5,431 nt of DNA from Desulfovibrio sp. UBA6121 (GCA_002422505.1 DIVX01000163.1:9231-14661), one strand, 5' to 3'; positions 1-5,431 are shown, counted from the stretch's first letter. Numbers and translations are program-made. Notes: a model not told the origin generated them from the letters alone.

Positions 1-14
1 CCTCTGGCAGGGGC

Positions 15-33
15 CTGGGGGCAGCGCCCCCAG
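15..33 (-). terminator. GC-rich hairpin after the ferritin gene, likely terminator
   Basis: A perfect inverted repeat begins 12 nt after the ferritin stop: CTGGGGGC pairs with GCCCCCAG (8 bp) around a 3-nt GCT loop on the transcript. No U run follows, so it is not a classic intrinsic terminator. A second, weaker stem (cctct with agggg, 1-13, including a G-U pair) comes next. Such a stable hairpin directly after a stop codon could end transcription or protect the mRNA 3' end. As I recall, similar GC-rich palindromes are common between genes in Desulfovibrio-type genomes; I have not verified this. Confidence 0.6.
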
Positions 34-45
34 TTCACGTCTCTT

Positions 46-552
46 CTACGCCACAGTGGACTGCACAAACACGCGCGTGGCGAGTTCGCGGTCGAGCATG
101 AACAGACCGCTGCCGTCGCCCACAAGCTTCAGCTTGTTCACGGTGTCGCCGAAGCTGGCTTCCTCTTCCACCTGTTCGCTGACGAACCATTGCAGAAAAA
201 TGGCCGAGGCGTGGTCGTTCTCTTTCTGGGCCAGGGTCATAAGGTCGTTGATGCGCTTGGTGACCTGGTATTCGTGCTTCAGGGCGAAGTCAAAGGCGGC
301 CAGGGGCGCTTTCCAGACGCTGGGCGGCGCTTCGATGGCCTGCAGGATGCAGCGGCCGCCTTTTTCGTTCACATAGTCGAACATTCTGCGCGCGTGGAAC
401 TGTTCTTCCTGGAACTGAATGTCCATCCAGTTGGCAAAGCCGGGCAGGCCAAGGCTGGTGAAGTAGGAGGACAGGGACAGGTACAAATAGGCGGAGTAGT
501 ACTCCCACTTGATCTGCTCGTTGAAGGCTTTTTCCATACGTTTGCTGATCAT
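46..552 (-). CDS. ftnA: Non-haem ferritin (FtnA type)
   Basis: Cytoplasmic iron-storage protein; family members form a 24-subunit shell that oxidises Fe(II) and stores it as a ferric mineral. 168 residues, close to the 165 of E. coli FtnA. The ferroxidase ligands are all visible at the same numbers as in E. coli FtnA: E17 (WEYYSAY), E50 and H53 (FQEEQFHA), E94 (KHEYQVT), Q127 and E130 (SEQVEEEA). The third-site acids E49, E126 and E129 are present too, so the protein should be active. Position 52 is Phe; bacterioferritin has its haem-ligand Met there, which argues against bacterioferritin. The conserved tail GLFMLDRELATR is present (about 149-160). It has its own Shine-Dalgarno and a possible promoter, so it is probably a separate unit from the repair genes. 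The family is certain; the gene symbol follows the E. coli name. Confidence 0.96.
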   Translation of the reverse strand: MISKRMEKAFNEQIKWEYYSAYLYLSLSSYFTSLGLPGFANWMDIQFQEEQFHARRMFDYVNEKGGRCILQAIEAPPSVWKAPLAAFDFALKHEYQVTKRINDLMTLAQKENDHASAIFLQWFVSEQVEEEASFGDTVNKLKLVGDGSGLFMLDRELATRVFVQSTVA

Positions 553-558
553 GGCGGA

Positions 559-563
559 CTCCT
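559..563 (-). promoter_or_regulatory. Shine-Dalgarno site of the ferritin gene
   Basis: The coding strand reads AAAGGAGT with core AGGAG at 563-559, 6 nt before the ATG at 552. It is the strongest ribosome binding site in the window. It supports independent, efficient translation and fixes the start at 552, which also gives the family's N-terminus. Confidence 0.88.
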
Positions 564-609
564 TTCGGTATGCGGAAGTGCTGGGTGCGTGCGGGGGACT
601 CCAACTGCG

Positions 610-638
610 CTGATACGCGTTTCGGGTCTGCTTGTGAA
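610..638 (-). promoter_or_regulatory. Candidate sigma-70 promoter for the ferritin gene
   Basis: The coding strand carries TTCACA (638-633, 5 of 6 bases matching TTGACA), a 17-nt spacer and TATCAG (615-610, 4 of 6 matching TATAAT). Transcription would begin near 603, leaving a leader of about 50 nt before the ATG at 552. The spacing is ideal and the site is in the right place, but the -10 match is moderate. This is inference from pattern only. Confidence 0.4.
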
Positions 639-665
639 GTCTGCGCGGGGTTGAAAGAATGGTGC

Positions 666-2855
666 TCAGCCCAGAATGTTGCCGGTGAAGATATGGCGGA
701 TGCGGTGCAGCAGATGCGTCATGCGTTGTCCGGAGGTGATGTTGGACAGGCCGGTGGCCAGCGCCTTTTCCGAGCCAACGAACACGGCCAGCCTGCGGGC
801 GCGGGTAAGCGCGGTATAGAGCAGGTTGCGCATCAGCAGCACATAGTGCTGGGTAACGACAGGCACGACGATGGCCGGGTACTCGCAGCCCTGGGATTTG
901 TGCACGCTGACGGCGTAGGCCAGGGTCAGGTCTTCCAGTTCGGTGGCGTCGAAGGGCACGAGGTTGCCGTCGAAATCAACGGAGAGCGTGCCTTCTTCGG
1001 GGTCCACCTCGTGCACCCAGCCCAGGTCGCCGTTGAACACTTCCTTGTCGTAGTTGTTGCGCAACTGCAGCACGCGGTCTCCGGGGCGGAAGGTGGCGTA
1101 GCCGCGCTTGAGCTCCGGTCCGCGCTGGGGGTTCAGGCGCTCCTGCAGCAGTTGATTGAGGGCGCTGGTGCCCACCTCGCCCTTGTGCATGGGCGTCAGC
1201 ACCTGCACGTCGCGCACGGGGTTCAGGCCATAGCGTTCGGGAATGCGCTGGCACACCATCTCCAGAATCATCTCCTGCACCTTGAGGGGGTTGTCCTGCG
1301 GTATCCAGAAGAAGTCGGCCTCGGGCGGCTCCTTGTCGCTGGGCACCGGGAACTTGCCTGCGTTGAAGCGGTGGGCGTTGATGACGATGGAGCTTTCCTG
1401 CGCCTGGCGGAAGATGTGCGTCAGCACAGCCTTGGGCACCTTGCCGCTGCCGATGAGATCGGCCAGGACATTGCCCGCGCCCACGCTGGGCAGCTGGTTC
1501 ACGTCGCCCACGAGGATGAGCCGGCAGGTGACGGGCAGCGCGCGCAACAGGGCCAGGAACAGCCCGGCGTCCAGCATGGAAACCTCGTCCACCAGCAGCA
1601 CCTCTGCGGCCAGCTTCTGGTCCTCGCAGTGGTAAAAGCCGTGTTCCGGCGAATAGAGCAAGAGCCGGTGCAGGGTCTGGGCGGGTTCGCCCGTGGCCTC
1701 GGAAAGGCGTTTGGCGGCGCGGCCCGTGGGTGCGGCCAGCTTGACCTTGAGCTTCAGCTGGGTCAGGGCGGCCACAATGGCGCGGGTGATGGTGGTTTTG
1801 CCGGTGCCCGGCCCGCCGGTGATGATGAACACCTTGTTGATGCAGGCCTCGAACACGGCCTCGCGCTGCTCGCGGGAGAGATCGAAGCCCAGGGCGGACT
1901 CGATCTTGGGCAGGGCCTGCTGCACCTTGGAGCGCGAAACCGGCGAAGGGTGGCTGACGAGCCCGAAGAGCCGCTGGGCTATCTCGCGCTCGGCCCGGTA
2001 GCTGCTCATGAGGAAAACCGCGCGCGTGACTCCCTGCTCCGGCAGGTCCTCTATGTGCACGCGTTTTTTGCGCTCCAGCGACTCCAGCCCGTCCTCAAGC
2101 AGGGTCAGGTTGTCGATGCCGAGCATGCGCGCGCACTCGCGGAACAGATCGGCCTCCGGGCAGTACATGTGCCCGCCGCGGTCCCCCTGAGAGATGAGCA
2201 CATAGCCCAGGGCGGCTTCGATGCGCTCCGGGGCGTCGAAGGCGAAGCCGAGCTTGAGGGCCATGACGTCCGCCGTGCGAAAGCCTATGCCCCGGATGAG
2301 ATAAGCCAGTTCGTAAGGGTTCTGGCGCAACTTCTCCTCGCTCTGGGCGCCGTAGAGCTTGAAAATGCGCGAGGCATAGGTGGGCGGCACCTCGTGGCTG
2401 TGCAGGAACACGATGAGGCTCTTGACCTCGCGCTGGGAGCGCCAGGATTCCACCATGCCGTCCAGGCGCTTTTTGGTGATGCCGCGCACGGCGCGCAAGC
2501 GCTCGGGGTCGGTGTCCAAAATGTCCAGCACGGCCACGCCGAATTCCTTGACCAGGGCCTCGGCGGTTTTTTCGCCCACGCCCTTCAAGGAACTCTTGAG
2601 AAACCGCACCACGCCGTGTTCGGTGGCCGGGTAGGTCTGCTTAAAGCTTGAAGCCTCCAACTGGCGGCCAAACTTGGGGTGGTTCTTCCACTCCCCTTCT
2701 ATTTCCAGGAACTCGCCGGGTTGCAACTGCCCCAGGCAGCCCACCACGGTGATGACTCCGGGTTCATCCTTGGCGCGCACGCGGGCCACCGCATACCCGT
2801 TCTCCGGGTTGTGGTAGACGACGCTTTGCACCTCGGCCTTGATGGAGGCGGCCAT
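666..2855 (-). CDS. recD2: RecD2-type 5'-3' ATP-dependent DNA helicase
   Basis: Superfamily 1B helicase of the RecD2 (RecD-like, YrrC) type, 729 residues. RecD2 proteins unwind DNA 5' to 3' and act outside a RecBCD complex in repair and at stalled forks. Order of parts: an N-terminal OB-like region (residues 1-75, with NGYAVARV and GEFLEIEGEW); helix-hairpin-helix units (KGVGEKTAEAL 91-101, VRGITKKRL 123-131); a linker domain to about 310; then the helicase core. Core motifs: LSREQREAV (326-334), Walker A GGPGTGKTT (347-355), motif Ia APTGRAAKRL (375-384), TLHRLL (394-399), Walker B LVDEVSMLD (421-429), motif III GDVNQLPSVGAGNVL (450-464), IFRQ (481-484), AVSVHKSQGCEYP (648-660) and YTALTRARR (680-688). 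All catalytic motifs look intact. The long N-terminal region separates it from RecBCD-type RecD. It starts 7 nt after the recR stop without a good Shine-Dalgarno, which fits coupling. The stop is TGA. Confidence 0.97.
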   Translation of the reverse strand: MAASIKAEVQSVVYHNPENGYAVARVRAKDEPGVITVVGCLGQLQPGEFLEIEGEWKNHPKFGRQLEASSFKQTYPATEHGVVRFLKSSLKGVGEKTAEALVKEFGVAVLDILDTDPERLRAVRGITKKRLDGMVESWRSQREVKSLIVFLHSHEVPPTYASRIFKLYGAQSEEKLRQNPYELAYLIRGIGFRTADVMALKLGFAFDAPERIEAALGYVLISQGDRGGHMYCPEADLFRECARMLGIDNLTLLEDGLESLERKKRVHIEDLPEQGVTRAVFLMSSYRAEREIAQRLFGLVSHPSPVSRSKVQQALPKIESALGFDLSREQREAVFEACINKVFIITGGPGTGKTTITRAIVAALTQLKLKVKLAAPTGRAAKRLSEATGEPAQTLHRLLLYSPEHGFYHCEDQKLAAEVLLVDEVSMLDAGLFLALLRALPVTCRLILVGDVNQLPSVGAGNVLADLIGSGKVPKAVLTHIFRQAQESSIVINAHRFNAGKFPVPSDKEPPEADFFWIPQDNPLKVQEMILEMVCQRIPERYGLNPVRDVQVLTPMHKGEVGTSALNQLLQERLNPQRGPELKRGYATFRPGDRVLQLRNNYDKEVFNGDLGWVHEVDPEEGTLSVDFDGNLVPFDATELEDLTLAYAVSVHKSQGCEYPAIVVPVVTQHYVLLMRNLLYTALTRARRLAVFVGSEKALATGLSNITSGQRMTHLLHRIRHIFTGNILG

Positions 2856-2862
2856 GGCCGGG

Positions 2863-3474
2863 CTACACCGCCTGACGGTGCATGAGGGACTGGCGCAGGG
2901 TTTCGCGATCCATGAACTTCACCTCCGCCCCCATGGGAATGCCCTGGGCCAGGCGGGAAACGCCGACATCGGGGTAGCCTTGGGCCACAAGGTTCTTGAT
3001 GTGTGAGGCGGTGTTCTCCGCGTCCAGGGTGGAGCCAAGGGCCAGGATGAGCTCGCGCACCTGCCCGGAATCGAGCCTGCGGCGCAGCAGATCAAACTCC
3101 AGCGCTTGGGGGCCAACGCCATCCAGGGGGGAAAGCAGGCCGCCCAGCACCAGGTACAGGCCCCGGTACAGGCCCATTTCCTCCAGCGCCAAGAGCGAGT
3201 CCCACTCCGAGACAACGCAGAGCTGCTCGCGGTTGCGGGTGGCGTCGGCGCAGATGGGGCACGGGTCGCTTTCGGCCAAGCTGGCGCAGGTGCCGCACAT
3301 GCACAGGCGCTCGCGCAGGGTCAAAATGGAGCGCCCCACGCCCTCGGCCTGCTCGCGCGGGAACTTGAGCAGGGCCAAGGCCGCCCGCAGGGCCGATTTC
3401 GGTCCCAGTCCGGGCAGCTTGGCAAGATGCTCGGCCACCTCCCGCAGGGGGCCGGGCAGCCGGTCCATGGACAT
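2863..3474 (-). CDS. recR: Recombination mediator protein RecR
   Basis: RecR forms a ring-shaped clamp and works with RecO and RecF to load RecA onto SSB-coated single-stranded DNA at gaps. At 203 residues the length is standard. Visible in order: an N-terminal helix-hairpin-helix (KLPGLGPKSALRAAL, residues 19-33); a four-cysteine zinc motif, C60-x2-C63-x8-C72-x2-C75, with the family's spacing; a Toprim domain (LCVVSEWDSLLALEEMG to LSPLDGVGP, about 85-122); and the C-terminal Walker-B-like region (GIPMGAEVKFMDRETL, 178-193). At the position where E. coli has the Toprim glutamate (VVES), this protein has VVSE, so the acid sits one residue later; the site also varies in other RecR proteins. The start at 3474 is 3 nt after the ybaB stop. 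ATG at 3468 is an alternative. Neither has a clear Shine-Dalgarno, so coupling to ybaB translation is likely. Confidence 0.98.
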   Translation of the reverse strand: MSMDRLPGPLREVAEHLAKLPGLGPKSALRAALALLKFPREQAEGVGRSILTLRERLCMCGTCASLAESDPCPICADATRNREQLCVVSEWDSLLALEEMGLYRGLYLVLGGLLSPLDGVGPQALEFDLLRRRLDSGQVRELILALGSTLDAENTASHIKNLVAQGYPDVGVSRLAQGIPMGAEVKFMDRETLRQSLMHRQAV

Positions 3475-3477
3475 GGC

Positions 3478-3789
3478 CTAGAACATGCCGGGGATCTTCA
3501 TGCCCCCGGTGATCTTGCCCATCTCCTCTTCCATCATGGTCTTGGCCTTCTTGAGCGCATCGGTGACGGCGGCCAGCACCAGATCCTGCAACATCTCAAC
3601 ATCGCCGGACTCGACAACGCTCTTGTCGATAACCACGGACAAAATCTGCTGGCCGCCCGTGGCGCGCACGGTGACCATGCCGCCGCCAGCGGAGCCTTCC
3701 ACCTCGCGGACTTTGAGCTCCTCCTGAACGGCGGTCATCTTCTTTTGCATCATCTGAGCCTGGCGCAGCATATCCTGCATTCCGCGCAT
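3478..3789 (-). CDS. ybaB: YbaB/EbfC family nucleoid-associated protein
   Basis: Small DNA-binding protein of 103 residues, close to the usual length of about 105-110. Known members form dimers shaped like tweezers, bind DNA and coat the nucleoid. The sequence shows the typical N-terminal amphipathic helix rich in Met, Gln and Lys (MRGMQDMLRQAQMMQKKM, residues 1-18). The conserved VREVEGSAGGGMVTVRATG core follows (about 28-46), then ILSVVIDKSVV, and a C-terminal helix with KAKTMMEEEMGKITGG. Start chosen from the GGAGG site 9 nt upstream and from family length. It lies 65 nt after dnaX and 3 nt before recR, an arrangement conserved in many bacteria. That suggests a link to RecR-dependent repair, although the exact role of YbaB remains uncertain. 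The stop is TAG, and recR begins in the same frame one codon later. Confidence 0.95.
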   Translation of the reverse strand: MRGMQDMLRQAQMMQKKMTAVQEELKVREVEGSAGGGMVTVRATGGQQILSVVIDKSVVESGDVEMLQDLVLAAVTDALKKAKTMMEEEMGKITGGMKIPGMF

Positions 3790-3798
3790 GGTGGTAGT

Positions 3799-3803
3799 CC
3801 TCC
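3799..3803 (-). promoter_or_regulatory. Shine-Dalgarno site of ybaB
   Basis: The coding strand reads GGAGG, then a 9-nt spacer, then ATG at 3789. This decides the ybaB start. The in-frame ATG at 3780 would be 18 nt away. The upstream in-frame ATG at 3894 overlaps the end of dnaX and would add 35 residues not found in the family. Confidence 0.8.
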
Positions 3804-3828
3804 GAATCGTTGCGTGTGTGGTTGGATG

Positions 3829-3845
3829 CGGCGCGAAAGGCGCCG
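3829..3845 (-). other. Small hairpin between dnaX and ybaB
   Basis: The 65-nt spacer after the dnaX stop contains a 6-bp inverted repeat: cggcgc (3829-3834) pairs with gcgccg (3840-3845) across a 5-nt loop, starting about 10 nt after the stop codon. On the transcript it is not followed by a U run, so it is not a standard intrinsic terminator. It could protect an mRNA end or weaken read-through. In GC-rich DNA a 6-bp stem can also arise by chance. Confidence 0.4.
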
Positions 3846-3854
3846 GAAAAGTCG

Positions 3855-5431
3855 TTACCTGCCGCGCGGATACACCAGGGCCGGATCGCGGCACTCAAAG
3901 GTCTCGCGCACGCGCTGCACAACGGGGTGCTCCTGCATCTCGCGTGAGATGAGCCCGTCGCTCTTCACCGGTTCGCGGTCCACGCAGGTAAAGGCCAGGC
4001 TCACGCCCTCGCCAAAGTACTCTGAGGCGAGGCGCAGCAGGCGCAGGTAGTTGTCACCCTTGTCCATCATGCCGCTGTGGGTCTCGTTGTGGCAGGTGAT
4101 GGTCAGCATGCCGCCGCAGAAATCGCCCTTGGCCTGGGCCAGGCCGGTGACGAAGCCGTTGCCGTTCTTCCCGGCCACGAACTCCTGAAAGCCCTCCCAA
4201 CTGCGCGGGCCGCCCGGAGCGGGCACAAACGCGGGCGCGGCTTCATGCACCGGTGCGGCTGCTGGTTCAGCCGCAACGCCCGAATCGTCAGGAGCGGCGG
4301 GTACGGCTGACGGCGCGCTGGTCGCCGAGGCATAGGCCGCAGCGGCGGGCTCCCGTGCGGACGCCTGGGCCTCGGCTGGCGGTGCGGGCGCGGCTGGAGC
4401 AGCGGGCGCGGCTGGAGCAGCGGGCGCGGCTGGAGCAGCGGGCGCGGCAGCAGCCTCCGCCCAGGGTGGCGGGGTAACGGCAGGCGCGGCAGGCGCTGAT
4501 TGAGGGTTCTGGGTGGACTGGGACGGACGCGGTGCAGCGGCAGAGCCGGAAGTCCCGGCAGACCCGCCGGAAAGAACTCCGCCCGAGGCAGACCGGGCAG
4601 ACCCGCCGGAAAGCGCTCCGCCCGGGGGGGACCCGGTGGAGCCAGAACCTTGCGCGCCGCTGCGAGCCGGGGGAACGGCCCCGCCCAGGGCGGAAAGGGG
4701 CAGCAGGTCTGGCAGGCAGGCCAAATTGAGCAGCAAAAGCTCCAGGGCCTGTGCTGGCTCCAGGCTCTTCACTACGCGCTGCTGGCCGTCCAGGGTCATC
4801 TGCCAGCAGGCGTGGATATGCGCGGGCGTGAAGCGCGCGGACCACTCCAGCCACTGTGCGGCTTCCTCCGCTGGCAGGCCCAGCTCCGGCACAATGGCCT
4901 CGCCCGCCTGCCGCAGCAGAAACATGTTGCGCCAGCAGCCCGAAAGCTCGCGCAGGAAAAAGCCCAGGTCCAGGCCCTGGTCCAGCACGCCGCGCAAGGT
5001 GCGCGAAAGCAGCGGCAGGTCGCGCCCGGAAATGGCCTCCATGAGGGCGAAAAAGACCTCCTGCCCGGCCAGGCCAAGGCAAGCGCGCACCTCGCTTTCC
5101 ACCAGGGCCCCCGCGCTGTAGGCCAGGGCCTGGCCCAGCAGCGACATGCTGTCGCGCACGCTGCCCGCGCCGCGCCGGGCGATGATGCGCACCGCGCCGG
5201 GTTCGTACTCCAGGCCCTCTATGCCCAGGATCTTTTCCAGATGGGCGCTGAGTTCGGCCTGGGGCAGCATTTTGAACACGTAGTGCTGGCAGCGCGAAAG
5301 GATGGTGGCCGGAAATTTGTGGGCCTCGGTGCTGGCAAGGATGAAGGTGACGCGCGCGGGCGGCTCCTCCAAGGTCTTGAGCAGCGCGTTGAAGGCCGCA
5401 GTGGAGAGCATGTGCGCTTCGTCGATGATGA
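3855..5431 (-). CDS. dnaX: DNA polymerase III subunit tau (DnaX), 3' part; 5' end outside window
   Basis: Clamp-loader ATPase and replisome organiser. 524 codons plus a TAA stop are visible. Counting from the first complete codon (base 5429), the fragment opens with Walker B (IIDEAHMLS, residues 1-9) and FNALLKTLEEPP, then sensor 1 and the SRC arginine-finger motif (FILASTEAHKFP...TILSRC, 29-47). The AAA+ lid (RRGAGSVRDSMSLLGQA, 85-101) and the helical collar domain to about 245 follow. The P-loop and the four-cysteine zinc module, upstream in this family, are missing; about 120 N-terminal residues are probably cut off by the window edge. Residues about 246-409 are an Ala/Pro/Gly/Ser-rich linker with internal repeats. 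Residues about 410-524 form a folded-looking C-terminal domain (SWEGFQEFV...NYLRLLRLASEYFGEGV) in the position of tau domain V, which in E. coli contacts the polymerase alpha subunit. No A-AAA-AAG frameshift site like that of E. coli is present. First gene of the dnaX-ybaB-recR cluster. Confidence 0.96.
   Translation of the reverse strand, partial: IIDEAHMLSTAAFNALLKTLEEPPARVTFILASTEAHKFPATILSRCQHYVFKMLPQAELSAHLEKILGIEGLEYEPGAVRIIARRGAGSVRDSMSLLGQALAYSAGALVESEVRACLGLAGQEVFFALMEAISGRDLPLLSRTLRGVLDQGLDLGFFLRELSGCWRNMFLLRQAGEAIVPELGLPAEEAAQWLEWSARFTPAHIHACWQMTLDGQQRVVKSLEPAQALELLLLNLACLPDLLPLSALGGAVPPARSGAQGSGSTGSPPGGALSGGSARSASGGVLSGGSAGTSGSAAAPRPSQSTQNPQSAPAAPAVTPPPWAEAAAAPAAPAAPAAPAAPAAPAAPAPPAEAQASAREPAAAAYASATSAPSAVPAAPDDSGVAAEPAAAPVHEAAPAFVPAPGGPRSWEGFQEFVAGKNGNGFVTGLAQAKGDFCGGMLTITCHNETHSGMMDKGDNYLRLLRLASEYFGEGVSLAFTCVDREPVKSDGLISREMQEHPVVQRVRETFECRDPALVYPRGR
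4384..4448 (-). repeat. 18-bp perfect tandem repeat, about 3.6 copies, inside dnaX
   Basis: On the plus strand the unit gcgggcgcggctggagca occurs three times without mismatch (4384-4401, 4402-4419, 4420-4437), followed by 11 matching bases of a fourth copy (4438-4448). The length is a multiple of three, so copy changes stay in frame. On the coding strand each unit adds two Ala-Ala-Pro triplets to the DnaX linker. Perfect identity at the DNA level, including third codon positions, points to recent slippage or unequal exchange rather than selection on the peptide alone. Confidence 0.93.
4558..4625 (-). repeat. Pair of 29-bp direct repeats with 39-bp period in dnaX
   Basis: Plus-strand bases 4558-4586 and 4597-4625 match over 29 positions with three differences (aac against cgc in the middle, and the last base). 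The 39-bp period equals 13 codons. In the protein it gives two copies of a Gly/Ser segment, GGALSGGSA and GGVLSGGSA. It looks like an in-frame duplication within the linker, older than the 18-bp repeat because it has diverged. Confidence 0.8.

Larger units (their letters stand above)
553..665 (-). other. recD2-ferritin intergenic region
   Basis: This 113-nt gap separates the replication/repair genes from the ferritin gene. I see no hairpin resembling a terminator for recD2. It holds a promoter-like pair at 610-638 and the ferritin Shine-Dalgarno at 559-563, and no small ORF worth naming. I could not recognise a convincing Fur or PerR operator. Some transcription from recD2 into the ferritin gene is possible because no terminator is visible. 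Confidence 0.6.
4203..4694 (-). other. Low-complexity Ala/Pro/Gly/Ser linker of DnaX
   Basis: This part of dnaX encodes about 164 residues joining the clamp-loader collar domain to the C-terminal tau domain. It is almost entirely Ala, Pro, Gly and Ser, with few hydrophobic or charged residues, so it should be disordered. Flexible linkers at this position are normal in tau, because they tether the polymerase to the clamp loader. Three parts can be seen. A Gly/Ser-rich part (about 4550-4660) holds a 39-bp-period repeat. An Ala-Ala-Pro part (about 4375-4450) holds an 18-bp tandem repeat. A more mixed Ala-rich part lies near 4205-4370. The boundaries are approximate. Confidence 0.85.

Noticed and set aside
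46..552. Bacterioferritin, rubrerythrin or Dps instead of ferritin
   Set aside because: There is no haem-ligand Met at position 52 and no rubredoxin Cys pairs. Length and ligand numbering match FtnA exactly, not Dps.
570..2651. Very long plus-strand open frame (693 codons) opposite recD2
   Set aside because: It mirrors recD2 and is open because GC-rich codon use in the true gene avoids stops on the opposite strand. The product is rich in His, Gln, Gly and Ala with no recognisable domain, and recD2 has all its helicase motifs.
3790..3894. Upstream start for ybaB at 3894, adding 35 residues
   Set aside because: The extension overlaps the dnaX 3' end and is unlike the family N-terminus, while GGAGG sits 9 nt before the ATG at 3789.
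3106..4050. Plus-strand open frame of 314 codons opposite recR, ybaB and the end of dnaX
   Set aside because: It covers three clearly real genes on the other strand, and its composition is that of an antisense shadow with no recognisable domain.
4384..4625. Linker repeats as a CRISPR array or protein-binding iterons
   Set aside because: The units are contiguous or in coding phase, have no unique spacers, and are translated in the intact dnaX frame. They are coding repeats.
4288..5082. Minus-strand 264-codon frame overlapping dnaX in the -1 phase
   Set aside because: Not a separate gene: Arg/Cys-rich translation, entirely inside dnaX, no ribosome binding site recognised. It is relevant only as the extension that a -1 frameshift at 4623-4629 would use.
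5228..5240. GGAAAAGA run in dnaX as a programmed frameshift site
   Set aside because: It codes for Glu-Lys within the conserved ATPase lid region, does not fit the X-XXY-YYZ pattern in frame, and lies too early for a functional gamma product.

Overview
The window is a GC-rich bacterial chromosome segment. All five recognisable protein genes lie on the minus strand. In transcription order (high to low coordinates) they are: the 3' part of dnaX (DNA polymerase III tau subunit), ybaB/ebfC (nucleoid-associated protein), recR (recombination mediator), recD2 (5'-3' helicase without RecBC) and, after a 113-nt gap, a ferritin gene. dnaX-ybaB-recR is one of the most widely conserved bacterial gene clusters. 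A recD2 gene attached to its end, the high GC content and the hairpin after the ferritin gene suggest a sulfate-reducing delta-proteobacterium of the Desulfovibrio type (Desulfobacterota). This taxonomic guess is inference from general resemblance; no marker gene settles it.

Layout: 3855-5431 is dnaX, entering the window at its Walker B motif, so its ATP-binding P-loop and zinc module lie outside. 3790-3854 is a 65-nt spacer with a small hairpin and the ybaB ribosome binding site. 3478-3789 is ybaB. recR (2863-3474) follows after 3 nt and recD2 (666-2855) after 7 nt; both lack a strong Shine-Dalgarno of their own, so translational coupling is likely. 553-665 is intergenic, with a plausible promoter and a strong Shine-Dalgarno for the ferritin gene (46-552). 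A perfect 8-bp GC-rich hairpin at 15-33 probably ends the ferritin transcript.

Functionally, the first four genes concern replication and repair. Tau organises the replicase and clamp loader, YbaB binds DNA, RecR works with RecO (and RecF) to load RecA on gapped DNA, and RecD2 is a helicase that can process stalled or damaged DNA. Ferritin stores iron and limits Fenton chemistry; it appears to be a separate transcription unit.

I did not find a new biological system. The most unusual part is the roughly 160-residue low-complexity Ala/Pro/Gly/Ser linker of DnaX. It contains a perfect 18-bp tandem repeat, a 39-bp-period repeat and a C7 run that reads in frame as a possible -1 slippery heptamer. 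No stretch longer than 300 bases lacks a gene, and I see no tRNA, rRNA, CRISPR array or mobile element.
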